From Halanaerobacter jeridensis (lineage in GTDB: Bacteria > Bacillota > Halanaerobiia > Halobacteroidales > Halobacteroidaceae): a DNA stretch of 64,000 nucleotides. The stretch is taken from NCBI RefSeq assembly GCF_016908315.1, contig NZ_JAFBDQ010000014.1, positions 30,692 to 94,691 of the forward strand. Reading direction: 5' to 3'. Below, one piece after another: positions 56,133 through 63,911 of this stretch. The notes below the pieces were generated by a model that saw only the letters and a list, made by a program, of their open reading frames with translations, ran no database searches and was not told where the DNA came from. Position 1 is the first letter of the stretch; each line of letters starts with the position of its first letter. A program made the position numbers and the translations under genes.

Positions 56133-57527
56133 CTATTTTTCTCCAGCAATTCCTGGCTGAGTCATTTCTTGGGGACTTAAAATCTTTTCTAATTCTTGCT
56201 CATTGAAAATATCTCTATCTAAAACTGCTTCTTTAACTGTTTTATCTGTATTCAAAACTTCCTTAGCAATTTCAGTTGTTAATTTATAACCTAAATACGG
56301 ATTCAAAGCCGTCAATAGCCCTAAACTATCATCTAATAATTCCTGACAACGTTCTTCATTAGCTTCAATACCTACAATACATTTTTCTCTAAACATCTCC
56401 ACTCCATTAGTTAAAGTTTCTAAACTCTCTAAAAACTTATCAGCTAATAACGGCAGCATTGCATTTAACTCTAATTGACCAGATTGAGCTGCTAAAGTAA
56501 TAGCTTGATCATTACTAGTCACTAAGAAACTGAGTTGATTAACTGCTTCAGGAATTACAGGATTGATTTTGCCCGGCATAATTGAAGAACCTGGCTGTAC
56601 TTGAGGTAACTTAATTTCTCCAATTCCTCCTTTAGGTCCAGAAGAAAGCAGCCTTAAATCATTAGCAATTTTATTTAAATTAACTCCCAATGACTTAAGT
56701 AGTCCTGAAACTTCCACAAAAACATCTAAATTTTGGGTATTATCAATCATATTCTCAGCATGGGCCAAGCTCACGTTAGTATTACGTCTTAACTCCTGAA
56801 CGACTTTAAATATAAATTTAGGTTCAGCATTTAAGCCAGTCCCTACTGCTGTCCCACCCAAATTAACCTTCTTCAGTCGCTCAGATACCTTATATAACCT
56901 CCAGCGGTCACGACTAATAGCCTCAGCATAAGCAGAAAATTCTTGTCCTAAGGTAATCGGCACCGCATCTTGCAGCTGGGTTCGCCCCAGTTTGAGAATA
57001 TTAGCAAACTCACGTTCTTTATCTTGGAAGGCCTCCTGCAATTCAGCTACTTCTTCAGTTAGGGGAATCAGTAAACGCAAAGAAGCTAATTTCAAGGCAG
57101 TAGGATAGACATCATTAGTCGATTGACCTAAATTAACATCTTGATTAGGATGTACTACTTCATAATCACCTTTACTACCACCCAAAATTTCAATCGCTCG
57201 ATTGGCAACTACCTCATTAACCATCATATTAGTAGAGGTTCCAGCCCCTCCCTGTAAAGCATCAAGTTGGAATTCATCCCCTAATGCTCCTGCTAAAATT
57301 TCATCACAAGCCTGGATAATAGCTTCTTTCTTATCTTCCTCCAATCTATCAACTTCATAATTCACCGCCGCTGCAGCCTTTTTAATCTCTACAATAGCTT
57401 CAATTAAATGTTCATTCACATTTCGATTAGTCAAATTAAAATTTTCTTGGGCTCGTGCTGTATTGATCCCATAATAAGCATCTTCATCTATTTCTTTAGT
57501 TCCGATTAAATCCTTTTCTTCCCGCAT
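56133..57527 (-). CDS. aspA: aspartate ammonia-lyase
   Basis: Interconverts aspartate and fumarate plus ammonia. 464 aa, EEKDLIGTKEIDEDAYYGI opening, GRTQLQDAVPITLGQEF near residue 185 and the fumarase/aspartase signature GSSIMPGKINPVIPE near 315. Fumarase class II is the main alternative, but the N-terminus and the QLDALQGGAGTSTNMMVNEV stretch fit aspartase. Start at the ATG at 57527, 7 nt after GGGTG. It can use the fumarate released by the two PurB lyases. Confidence 0.9.
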   Translation of the reverse strand: MREEKDLIGTKEIDEDAYYGINTARAQENFNLTNRNVNEHLIEAIVEIKKAAAAVNYEVDRLEEDKKEAIIQACDEILAGALGDEFQLDALQGGAGTSTNMMVNEVVANRAIEILGGSKGDYEVVHPNQDVNLGQSTNDVYPTALKLASLRLLIPLTEEVAELQEAFQDKEREFANILKLGRTQLQDAVPITLGQEFSAYAEAISRDRWRLYKVSERLKKVNLGGTAVGTGLNAEPKFIFKVVQELRRNTNVSLAHAENMIDNTQNLDVFVEVSGLLKSLGVNLNKIANDLRLLSSGPKGGIGEIKLPQVQPGSSIMPGKINPVIPEAVNQLSFLVTSNDQAITLAAQSGQLELNAMLPLLADKFLESLETLTNGVEMFREKCIVGIEANEERCQELLDDSLGLLTALNPYLGYKLTTEIAKEVLNTDKTVKEAVLDRDIFNEQELEKILSPQEMTQPGIAGEK

Positions 57528-57552
57528 TATTATCACCCACTTTTGTTAGTTT

Positions 57553-57929
57553 AAGACCATTCCTGCTCCCACTATTAAAGTAAAACTGCATTGGTGGGAA
57601 ATGAAATTGTTTCAGAGCGTCTTTAAATCTAGTTTGCTAATGACTCTTAACGCAATTAATAAAAGCAACTTCAGTTTAAGACAATCACTGCCCCCACTAT
57701 TAAAGTAAGACTATCATTAGATGTCTGAGCAAGTTTTTCGTAGTGGTATTAAATTTAGGAGGTTAATGAGTCTTAATGAGGTAAACTTAAAATAAATTTT
57801 GTGTTGTTTAATCTCCAATTTTGATTAAACTAAATTTATTTTAAGTTTACGAATTTTAGACGAATCATCCTAAATTTTTGAACGAAGAAATGCTTGCTCA
57901 GACATCTCGAAGCTACACTTTATATAGAT
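57553..57929 (-). repeat. structured element type 2, copy D plus a partial copy
   Basis: The complete copy (57690-57929) has the best stems: GATGTCTGAGCAAG/CTTGCTCAGACATC (14 of 14), AAATTTAGGA/TCCTAAATTT, TAAACTTAAAATAAATTT with its perfect complement (18 of 18) and inner GTTTAATC/GATTAAAC. A decayed partial copy (57553-57660) precedes it. Its end ACTTTATATAGAT gives hydF its last codons and stop. This fills the 390-bp gap hydF-aspA. Confidence 0.8.
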
Positions 57930-59149
57930 TTTTCTTCATCCCATAGCATCTTCGCATAAGGAAACGGCTCTAAAGCCCGGTCTAAAATACCATGCACATG
58001 AGCAATCAGCATTCCATAATTAACAATAGGAATTCCTAAACTATCTGCCTTTTTAATGCGGTATAAAATTTCCTTGCGGTTAGTCATACAACCGCCACAC
58101 TGCACAATTAAATCATAATCTTCAACATTATCAGGGAATTCACGCCCTGATACATGATCAAAGTTAAGGTCCGCGCCAACCTTTTGCCGCAACCAACGAG
58201 GGATTTTAACTGTACCAATATCATCACAAGTTCGGTGGTGAGTACAAGATTCAGCTACTAATACATCATCACCTGCTTCTAAATTATCAATTTCTTTGGC
58301 ACCATTAGTTAAAATCTCTAAATCTCCTTTATAACGAGCAAATAAGATTGAAAATCCAGTCAACTGAATTCTTTCGGGCACATCTGCTGCTACTTTCATA
58401 AAGGCTTGCGAATCAGTCACTACTATCTTCGGGTCATTTTTCAATTCTGCTAAAGCACCTTTTAATTCTGTATCTTTAACCACCATTGACTGAGCATCAT
58501 GGTCTAATACATCCCGTAATGTCTGCACTTGAGGTAAAATCAAGCGTCCTTTAGGAGCTGCAGCATCAATCGGAATAACTAAAACTACCGTATCCTGCGG
58601 TTGAATTAAATCACCAATAATCTCAGACTTTTCAAACTTTTCAGGAGCATTCAGAATTATTTCTTTTTTCAATTTCTCAATCCCAGTCTGTTCTGTAGCA
58701 CTTACAGACAATAGTTTAATACTTAGCTCACTCATCAGATCGTTCAAAGCTATATCTTCTACCTTATCTTCTTTATTAACTACACCAACAACTGGAATAT
58801 CTCGCTCTTCACACTCAGCTAATAGATCTTTTTCATATTCATCAACACCAACTTCAGGATCGACTACTAAAACTGCTAAATCAGTTCTCTGCAGCGCTTC
58901 TTTAGTTTTCTTGACCCGCAAATCACCTAATTCACCTTCATCATCAATTCCAGCCGTATCAATGATTCGTACAGGGCCAATGGGAAGAATTTCCATCGAT
59001 TTATAAACCGGATCAGTAGTAGTCCCTGCTACATCAGATACAACTGCTAAATCTTGATTAGTCAAAGCATTAACCAAACTCGATTTTCCTGCATTTCTCC
59101 GTCCTAAAATAGCAATGTGTAATCTATTGGCCCGCGGCGTTTTCTGCAT
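57920..59149 (-). CDS. hydF: [FeFe]-hydrogenase maturation GTPase HydF
   Basis: Scaffold/GTPase on which the 2Fe subcluster of the H-cluster is assembled before transfer to HydA. 409 aa: G1 GRRNAGKSSLVNAL near residue 16, DTAGIDDEG near 62, NKED near 110; the C-terminal cluster motif is CTHHRTCDDIG with CGGCM about 50 residues later (CxHx~50CxxC). Overlaps hydE by 26 bp. The end (EEKSI stop) is written by a repeat element, so the native tail may have been a little different. Confidence 0.95.
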   Translation of the reverse strand: MQKTPRANRLHIAILGRRNAGKSSLVNALTNQDLAVVSDVAGTTTDPVYKSMEILPIGPVRIIDTAGIDDEGELGDLRVKKTKEALQRTDLAVLVVDPEVGVDEYEKDLLAECEERDIPVVGVVNKEDKVEDIALNDLMSELSIKLLSVSATEQTGIEKLKKEIILNAPEKFEKSEIIGDLIQPQDTVVLVIPIDAAAPKGRLILPQVQTLRDVLDHDAQSMVVKDTELKGALAELKNDPKIVVTDSQAFMKVAADVPERIQLTGFSILFARYKGDLEILTNGAKEIDNLEAGDDVLVAESCTHHRTCDDIGTVKIPRWLRQKVGADLNFDHVSGREFPDNVEDYDLIVQCGGCMTNRKEILYRIKKADSLGIPIVNYGMLIAHVHGILDRALEPFPYAKMLWDEEKSI

Positions 59150-60254
59150 TTATATCACTCCCTAATTGCTCTGGGTTATTAATCCGTTTAAAGTAATGCG
59201 GCGAATCGCCCCATTCTCCATAACCAATCTCATCACCAACAGTTGCTATCCGATGCGCTAAACAGTTCTTACAATCAGATGCTTCCTCATCAATACAAGG
59301 CTTATTCTCATACAGTTGATAATCAGCTCGATAATTCTTGTGAGTAACAATCGGCATCAAAATATTAGCCCCTGCTTCCATAGCTTTCTCTCGTCCAACA
59401 GGATCTAAGGCTTGCAAAGCAGTAGTCGCTGCAATATTAATATCCGGCATCACTAAACGCAAAATAGCAACCATTTTCAAGCCCCAATCTAAATTACGCT
59501 CTTTTATCTTTTCTTTATCATTAATTTCTTTAACTATTGGCGTTTCCTCATGGATTACATAAGGCCCCATCCCAATCATATCAATATTTTCCTGAGCAAA
59601 GAATAAAATATCATCAATTAAATCTTCTGTACTCTGCCCTGGAATTCCAATCATCACTCCCGTACCAACTTGATAACCAATATCACGCAGATCTTCTAAA
59701 CATTCTACTCGGCGATCAAAATCATGATCATCGGGATGAATTGATTGATATAATTCCCGATTAGAACTCTCAATTCGCAACAAATAGCGGTGCGCACCTA
59801 AATCAAACCACCGTTGATAAGTTTCTCTATCCTGTTCACCTAAAGAAAGAGTAATTCCTAACTCACCATTACTTAAATCTTTAATCTCTTTAATTATATC
59901 ATCAACAAACTCAATATATTCTTGGTCAGTTCGCTCTCCTGATTGCAAAACAATCGAACCATAATTATTGTCATAAATAAACTGAGCACTTTCTAAAATT
60001 TCTTCTTTACTCATAAAATAGCGATTTACATTATCATTATCTGCTCTAATCCCACAGTAATTACAGTTCTTTTCACACATATTACTAAACTCAATAATTC
60101 CGCGATAATAAACCTTTTGGCCCACATTTTCAGTTTTAAGTTGATAAGCCTTATCATACAATTTATTTATTTTTTCTTCATCTTCTAAATTAATTAGATA
60201 TAACAGATCTTCTTTTGTATATTGATCTTTATTTAAGATCTTTTCTAATTTCAT
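59124..60254 (-). CDS. hydE: [FeFe]-hydrogenase maturation radical SAM enzyme HydE
   Basis: 376 aa radical SAM enzyme acting in synthesis of the bridging dithiolate part of the H-cluster. The cluster motif is CEKNCNYCGI (near residue 63), followed by SIVLQSGERTDQEYI (near 107), the BATS region, and a C-terminal set of cysteines (CIDEEASDCKNCLAHRI). Start at the ATG at 60254 after GGGAGGGG. A type 1b repeat lies directly upstream. Confidence 0.94.
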   Translation of the reverse strand: MKLEKILNKDQYTKEDLLYLINLEDEEKINKLYDKAYQLKTENVGQKVYYRGIIEFSNMCEKNCNYCGIRADNDNVNRYFMSKEEILESAQFIYDNNYGSIVLQSGERTDQEYIEFVDDIIKEIKDLSNGELGITLSLGEQDRETYQRWFDLGAHRYLLRIESSNRELYQSIHPDDHDFDRRVECLEDLRDIGYQVGTGVMIGIPGQSTEDLIDDILFFAQENIDMIGMGPYVIHEETPIVKEINDKEKIKERNLDWGLKMVAILRLVMPDINIAATTALQALDPVGREKAMEAGANILMPIVTHKNYRADYQLYENKPCIDEEASDCKNCLAHRIATVGDEIGYGEWGDSPHYFKRINNPEQLGSDINAENAAGQ

Positions 60255-60267
60255 TTTAACCCCTCCC

Positions 60268-60454
60268 ACTTTATAGCTAGAAGTAAGTAGCTAGGAGCTA
60301 GTAGTTAAAAACATAAAATCAAATTCAAAACCTAAAACATTAACCTAGTATTCAATAATTCAAAGCTGTGAACTGTTTTGTGGTTTTGAATTTACTACTA
60401 GCTACTAGCTTTTATCTACTAGCTAGTGGCACGATAGTGCCACTTTATATAGAT
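60268..60454 (+). repeat. nested-palindrome intergenic element, type 1b
   Basis: Nearly identical to 51384-51564 but without the left hairpin end and with a short insertion (near 60330-60360). Right end GTGGCAC-GATA-GTGCCAC and TTTATATAGAT touches the stop codon of the 80-aa gene; left end touches the hydE ribosome binding site. It fills the gap exactly. Confidence 0.7.
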
Positions 60455-60455
60455 A

Positions 60456-60698
60456 TTATTTAATAAATTGCCCAAATAACTCCTTTAACTCCTGCTCCAC
60501 CTCATCAGTAGTTCCTTGACTAAAGAGTACATAATCGCCCTCTTCAGCCAACTGAGTTGGGGGACTAAATTGTTCAGTCCCCACCTTAAATACATATTCT
60601 ACTCTGCGGCCGTGTTTTTTACTCAACCAAACCTTCATTTCTTCCTCATCTATTAACTCTTTTGCTTTATCTTTAAAAATATAAGTCGCGTTCGCCAT
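60456..60698 (-). CDS. unknown 80-aa protein within the hydrogenase-maturation operon
   Basis: I do not recognise this family. The 80-aa protein is soluble, acidic at the C-terminus, and starts MANATYIFKDKAKELIDEEE; it has KVWLSKKHGRRVEYVFKVG and QFSPPTQLAEEGDYVLFSQG in the middle and a helical end. No Cys, no signal peptide. It overlaps the end of hydG by 26 bp and precedes hydE, so it is translated with the maturases. It differs from the TM1266-type regulator often found in such clusters. A helper or regulator of H-cluster assembly is a guess from position only. Confidence 0.75.
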   Translation of the reverse strand: MANATYIFKDKAKELIDEEEMKVWLSKKHGRRVEYVFKVGTEQFSPPTQLAEEGDYVLFSQGTTDEVEQELKELFGQFIK

Positions 60699-62055
60699 CT
60701 TCTACTCGCTCCAATTTCTCAATCAATTCTGTTTTGATATCTTCTTTTTCAATTTCCTCTAGCTTTTCTTCGATTAATTTTTCGCCTTCATCTATAATCC
60801 GCTGCGAAGCATAATCTTCTAAATATTCTTTGAAAGTTAAAATCGCATTAGGAGTACAATATCGTTTAATAAAGCCTGGAATAGCAAACTCCATAAAGTG
60901 TTCTCCTGTTCTTCCTAAGCGATAACAAGCAGTACAGAAAGAAGGTAAATAACCATCTCTAACTAACTCATACATTACTTCTTCTAAAGAACGAGTATCT
61001 CCAATCTCAAACTGTTCTTTATCTAAATTCTGCTCTTCATCAGCATGAGTATAGCCTTCCATCTCAATTCTTGTTCCGGCATCAATTTGTGATACTCCAA
61101 ACTCCATTACTTCATCCCGCAGTTCTGGATCTTCACGAGCAGTTAAGATCATGCCAGTATAAGGCACTGCTAATCTTAAAATAGCCACTAGGCGTTTAAA
61201 TTCTTCATCATTCACTTCATACTTATCATCAATATTAATTCCACTGGCATCATTAATCCGCGGGAAAGAAATTGTATGTGGTCCCACATCAAATTCATCT
61301 TCTAAATGAATAGTATGCTCTAGTAAGCCTAAAACTTCATACTTCCAATCATACAATCCAAATAAAGCACCAATACCTACATCATCGACTCCAGCTTCCA
61401 TAGCTCTATCTAAACCTGTTAAACGCCATTCAAAGTCTGATTTTGGCCCACTAGGATGAACCTGTTGATAAGTTTCATGATGGTATGTTTCCTGGAAAAT
61501 TTGATAAGTTCCAATTCCTACATCTTTTAATTTCTTATAGCCTTCCACATCTAAAGGTGCTGCATTAATATTAACGCGGCGAATTTCTCCATTTCCTTCT
61601 GTAGTATCATAGACCGTTTCCACTGTATCTGCAATAAAGTCAGCATCATAATCAGGATGTTCCCCATAGACTAAGATTGAACGCTTTTGGCCCTGACTTT
61701 CCATTGCTTTCACTTGTTGTCTAAGTTGCTCTTCACTTAAAGTATTGCGCTCTACATCTTGATTTGAAGCCTTAAAGCCGCAGTATTCACAGTCATTAAT
61801 ACACTTATTACCAATATATAAAGGAGCAAATAATACTACCCGATCTCCATAAATCTTACTTTTTAATCTGCGAGCTCCATCAAATATTTTTTCAATCCAT
61901 TCAGGTTTATCAGCCTGCAGTAAAGTTGCTGTTTCTTCTAAACTTAAACGTTCTTTATTTAAAGATTTTTCAATGATTCTATCTATTTCCTCAGCCGTAG
62001 GTTCTGCTTCATCTAACATCGTCTCTAATTTCTCATCATTAATAAAATCACTCAT
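60673..62055 (-). CDS. hydG: [FeFe]-hydrogenase maturation radical SAM enzyme HydG
   Basis: 460 aa; cleaves tyrosine to give CO and cyanide ligands for the H-cluster. The radical SAM motif is CINDCEYCGF (near residue 90), and the C-terminal extension binding the auxiliary cluster has CTACYRLGRTGEHFM (near 385). ThiH-like core otherwise. GAGGTGA precedes the ATG. First gene of the operon hydG-X-hydE-hydF. It is preceded by a leader of about 450 nt with strong folding potential and a good promoter. No hydrogenase structural gene is in the window. Confidence 0.95.
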   Translation of the reverse strand: MSDFINDEKLETMLDEAEPTAEEIDRIIEKSLNKERLSLEETATLLQADKPEWIEKIFDGARRLKSKIYGDRVVLFAPLYIGNKCINDCEYCGFKASNQDVERNTLSEEQLRQQVKAMESQGQKRSILVYGEHPDYDADFIADTVETVYDTTEGNGEIRRVNINAAPLDVEGYKKLKDVGIGTYQIFQETYHHETYQQVHPSGPKSDFEWRLTGLDRAMEAGVDDVGIGALFGLYDWKYEVLGLLEHTIHLEDEFDVGPHTISFPRINDASGINIDDKYEVNDEEFKRLVAILRLAVPYTGMILTAREDPELRDEVMEFGVSQIDAGTRIEMEGYTHADEEQNLDKEQFEIGDTRSLEEVMYELVRDGYLPSFCTACYRLGRTGEHFMEFAIPGFIKRYCTPNAILTFKEYLEDYASQRIIDEGEKLIEEKLEEIEKEDIKTELIEKLERVEDGERDLYF

Positions 62056-62347
62056 TTTATCACCTCATAAAAAAATATAGTACTCTCGGCTAAATTAGTT
62101 GCTTAATTCATAGTACTAAGCACAAATGTAAATTTACTACCACCTACATTATAATTGAGAATTGATAATGAAGAATGGACAATTAAACTCAAAATCATAT
62201 AGTCAAAACATTAAAACAGCTAATACTAAAGAATCTATTAACACTTTAATTGTGAAAATTATTATAGATTTAACCGAGAACCTTCAAATAATTTTAAAAC
62301 AAGTTCAAATAATCACAAAGTCAATTAAAAAAATCACCAGCCAAAAC

Positions 62348-62506
62348 AAAAAAGACTCACCCACAGAGGATAAGTCTAGACATAATTAGCCCTTATACCT
62401 CCCTGTGATTAGATTCCTCCTTTCACGAAGAGAATATTAATTCTAAATTTTGTTTCCCTTTAGACTAGGATCACTCCCGATCTAGCAGGAACTTGTTTTA
62501 TTTTCA
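62348..62506 (-). ncRNA. candidate structured leader RNA of hydG
   Basis: Minus-strand transcript from the promoter at 62513-62541. Local stems: CTAGATC-GGGAGT-GATC(C)TAG, CTAAA...TTTAG, ATTCTC-TTCGTGAAAG-GAGGAAT, and a long one CACAGGGAGGTATAAG with CTTATCCTCTGTG, then GGGTGAGTC and TTTTTTG. The last could be an attenuator, although the T run begins 8 nt beyond the stem. It matches no riboswitch class I know. It ends about 300 nt before hydG. Confidence 0.45.
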
Positions 62507-62512
62507 TCTTTC

Positions 62513-62541
62513 ATTATATATAACTACTCTTTAAATTGCAA
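62513..62541 (-). promoter_or_regulatory. promoter of the hydG operon
   Basis: TTGCAA (62541-62536), 17 nt, TATAAT (62518-62513), near consensus. Confidence 0.7.
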
Positions 62542-62796
62542 ATTTATGTTGCACAGGTTTATATAAAAATAAAAATCAGAATAACTAATCTAAATTTTAA
62601 GAACAGAGCACCATTTGACTCAATTATTTGAATAAAGGAGAGGTAGGCTATTTAAGAAATGAAATTTTAAAAATTTAATAATCTACAAGAAGTTTTATCT
62701 ATTAAAATAATAAAGCAATTTAATTAGACATATTATGGATGAAATTTAATTCATTACAATATAAATATTGTTTATTAGAGTAAAATTTCTATATTA
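62542..62796. other. AT-rich gap without recognised features
   Basis: Between the hydG promoter and the leader of the 107-aa gene. Apart from AT-rich sequence I see no gene, hairpin or repeat that I can support. Confidence 0.5.
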
Positions 62797-62862
62797 TTTT
62801 TTGGAACTGATTAGTTTGTTCCTCTATTAAATAAGTGAAAGTAACAAATCGAATATTAAAAA
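62797..62862 (+). promoter_or_regulatory. shared upstream element, copy 1
   Basis: GGAACTGATTAGTTTGTTCC then CTCTATTAAATAAGTGAAAG and CAAATCGAATATT, ending at the ribosome binding site of the 107-aa gene. The same order recurs at 63542-63606 ahead of the 46-aa zinc-finger gene. Probably a common promoter or leader. Confidence 0.55.
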
Positions 62863-62875
62863 CAGGGGGGATAAA

Positions 62876-63199
62876 ATGAATTTCATTACTAATAATGAAA
62901 TTAAACAGAAAGCATCTCAAGGTAAAATAGTTATTTTTATTCCAACAAAAACACTGTGGCCTAATACTACTAATGAAAACAATCAGTTTATCAGTTCAAA
63001 AGTTATTAAGATAGCTGATTGCTTAGGGATTAATGACGTCATTAATTGGACTGAGGTGATTTTTAAAAGCCAGTATATTACTTTACAATTTGAAGACTCA
63101 ACTCAAGCTAAAGCTAAAATAAAAGAATTAGAAAAAATCAAGGACTTAGTTTATGCTGAACTCTGGACAAATGGTAGAGAAATAAGGAGTAATGCATAA
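62876..63199 (+). CDS. hypothetical protein, 107 aa
   Basis: Not recognised. It has a strong ribosome binding site (CAGGGGGG, 6 nt before ATG). The protein is soluble, mixed alpha/beta in look: KIVIFIPTKTLWPNTTNENN, VIKIADCLGINDVINWTEV, then a charged helix QAKAKIKELEKIKDLVYAEL. One Cys, no membrane segment. It shares its upstream region with the 46-aa zinc-finger gene, so the two may be co-regulated. A real gene by binding site and composition, function unknown. Confidence 0.6.
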   Translation: MNFITNNEIKQKASQGKIVIFIPTKTLWPNTTNENNQFISSKVIKIADCLGINDVINWTEVIFKSQYITLQFEDSTQAKAKIKELEKIKDLVYAELWTNGREIRSNA

Positions 63200-63209
63200 T
63201 AGGAGTTGA

Positions 63210-63350
63210 TACTTTGAGTTATTTAAGTACTCAGAAAAACTTGTAGGCAAATTAAAAATAACTAAATATGCTAGGAAGAGATATCAGGAGCGATATCCTC
63301 ATTATAAAATTGGACAAACTAAAGTGAAAATGCTAGCCGAAAAAGGATAG
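63210..63350 (+). pseudogene. short open stretch without start, possibly decayed gene
   Basis: An open frame of 46 codons (…KLKITKYARKRYQERYPHYK…, ending MLAEKG stop) lies just after the 107-aa gene but lacks a start codon and binding site. A second open piece (LKSQAVKVNTDQFEAIIKPV) follows near 63390-63480 in a different frame. They look like remnants; I cannot name a parent family. Confidence 0.3.
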
Positions 63351-63541
63351 ATAAAAAATCAGGAAGAAAATAACAGATGATCGAATAATATTAGAGAATT
63401 AAAATCACAGGCTGTAAAAGTAAATACAGATCAATTTGAAGCTATTATCAAACCAGTTTTTTCTAACATTGTGGGTACTGTTATATAGCTGATTTTATAA
63501 GGAATATATTAGGGAAACAGGTTTTAATTTAAATTCATCAA

Positions 63542-63606
63542 TTATTTTTAAGAACTGTGTAGCTTATTTCTCTATTAAATAAGTGAGAGTGATAAATTAA
63601 ATATTC
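63542..63606 (+). promoter_or_regulatory. shared upstream element, copy 2
   Basis: AGAACTGTGTAGCTTATTTC then TCTATTAAATAAGTGAGAGT and AAATTAAATATT, parallel to 62797-62862; about three quarters of positions agree, the central CTCTATTAAATAAGTGA exactly. Confidence 0.55.
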
Positions 63607-63620
63607 AGGGGGTGAAAATA

Positions 63621-63761
63621 ATGGGGACTAAACAAAAATATTATCCAGATGGTTTTGGAGGTCCTCCTCGATGGCAGTGTTGTAAATGTGGAGCTATGAA
63701 TAAAGGCGGTAGAAATAGTTGTTCTTCCTGCAGCCATAGCCGCTGCAGTAGCTGCAAATAA
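63621..63761 (+). CDS. 46-aa RanBP2-type zinc-finger protein
   Basis: Small protein with SD CAGGGGGTG 8 nt before ATG. Residues 18-37 read WQCCKCGAMNKGGRNSCSSC and fit the RanBP2 zinc-finger pattern W-x-C-x2-C-x3-N-x6-C-x2-C exactly (Trp18, Cys20, Cys23, Asn27, Cys34, Cys37). A further CxxC pair (Cys42, Cys45) closes the protein. The N-terminus is Gly/Pro-rich (DGFGGPPRW). In eukaryotes such fingers bind ubiquitin or single-stranded RNA; bacterial roles are largely unknown. It is preceded by the same upstream element as the 107-aa gene. Confidence 0.7.
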   Translation: MGTKQKYYPDGFGGPPRWQCCKCGAMNKGGRNSCSSCSHSRCSSCK

Positions 63762-63911
63762 GTTAGTCAATAAGTAAAAAAATCATTTAAGACGTCTTAT
63801 GTCAAGTAAAAGTTTTACAAGTTAAAAAATGGAAATTAATTTGACCTAGCAATCCCCAAAACAATAATTATAGATTTTTTAACTAATGGCAGCTAATTCA
63901 GAGACTATCAA

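Noticed and set aside
57553..57929. CRISPR-like or direct-repeat array
   Set aside because: The repeats are one full and one partial copy of a long palindromic element, with no regular short repeats or spacers; no CRISPR array was found in the window.
62162..62389. Plus-strand 75-codon ORF antisense to the hydG leader
   Set aside because: No binding site; its sequence is repeat-like AT-rich DNA and the complement of the structured leader.
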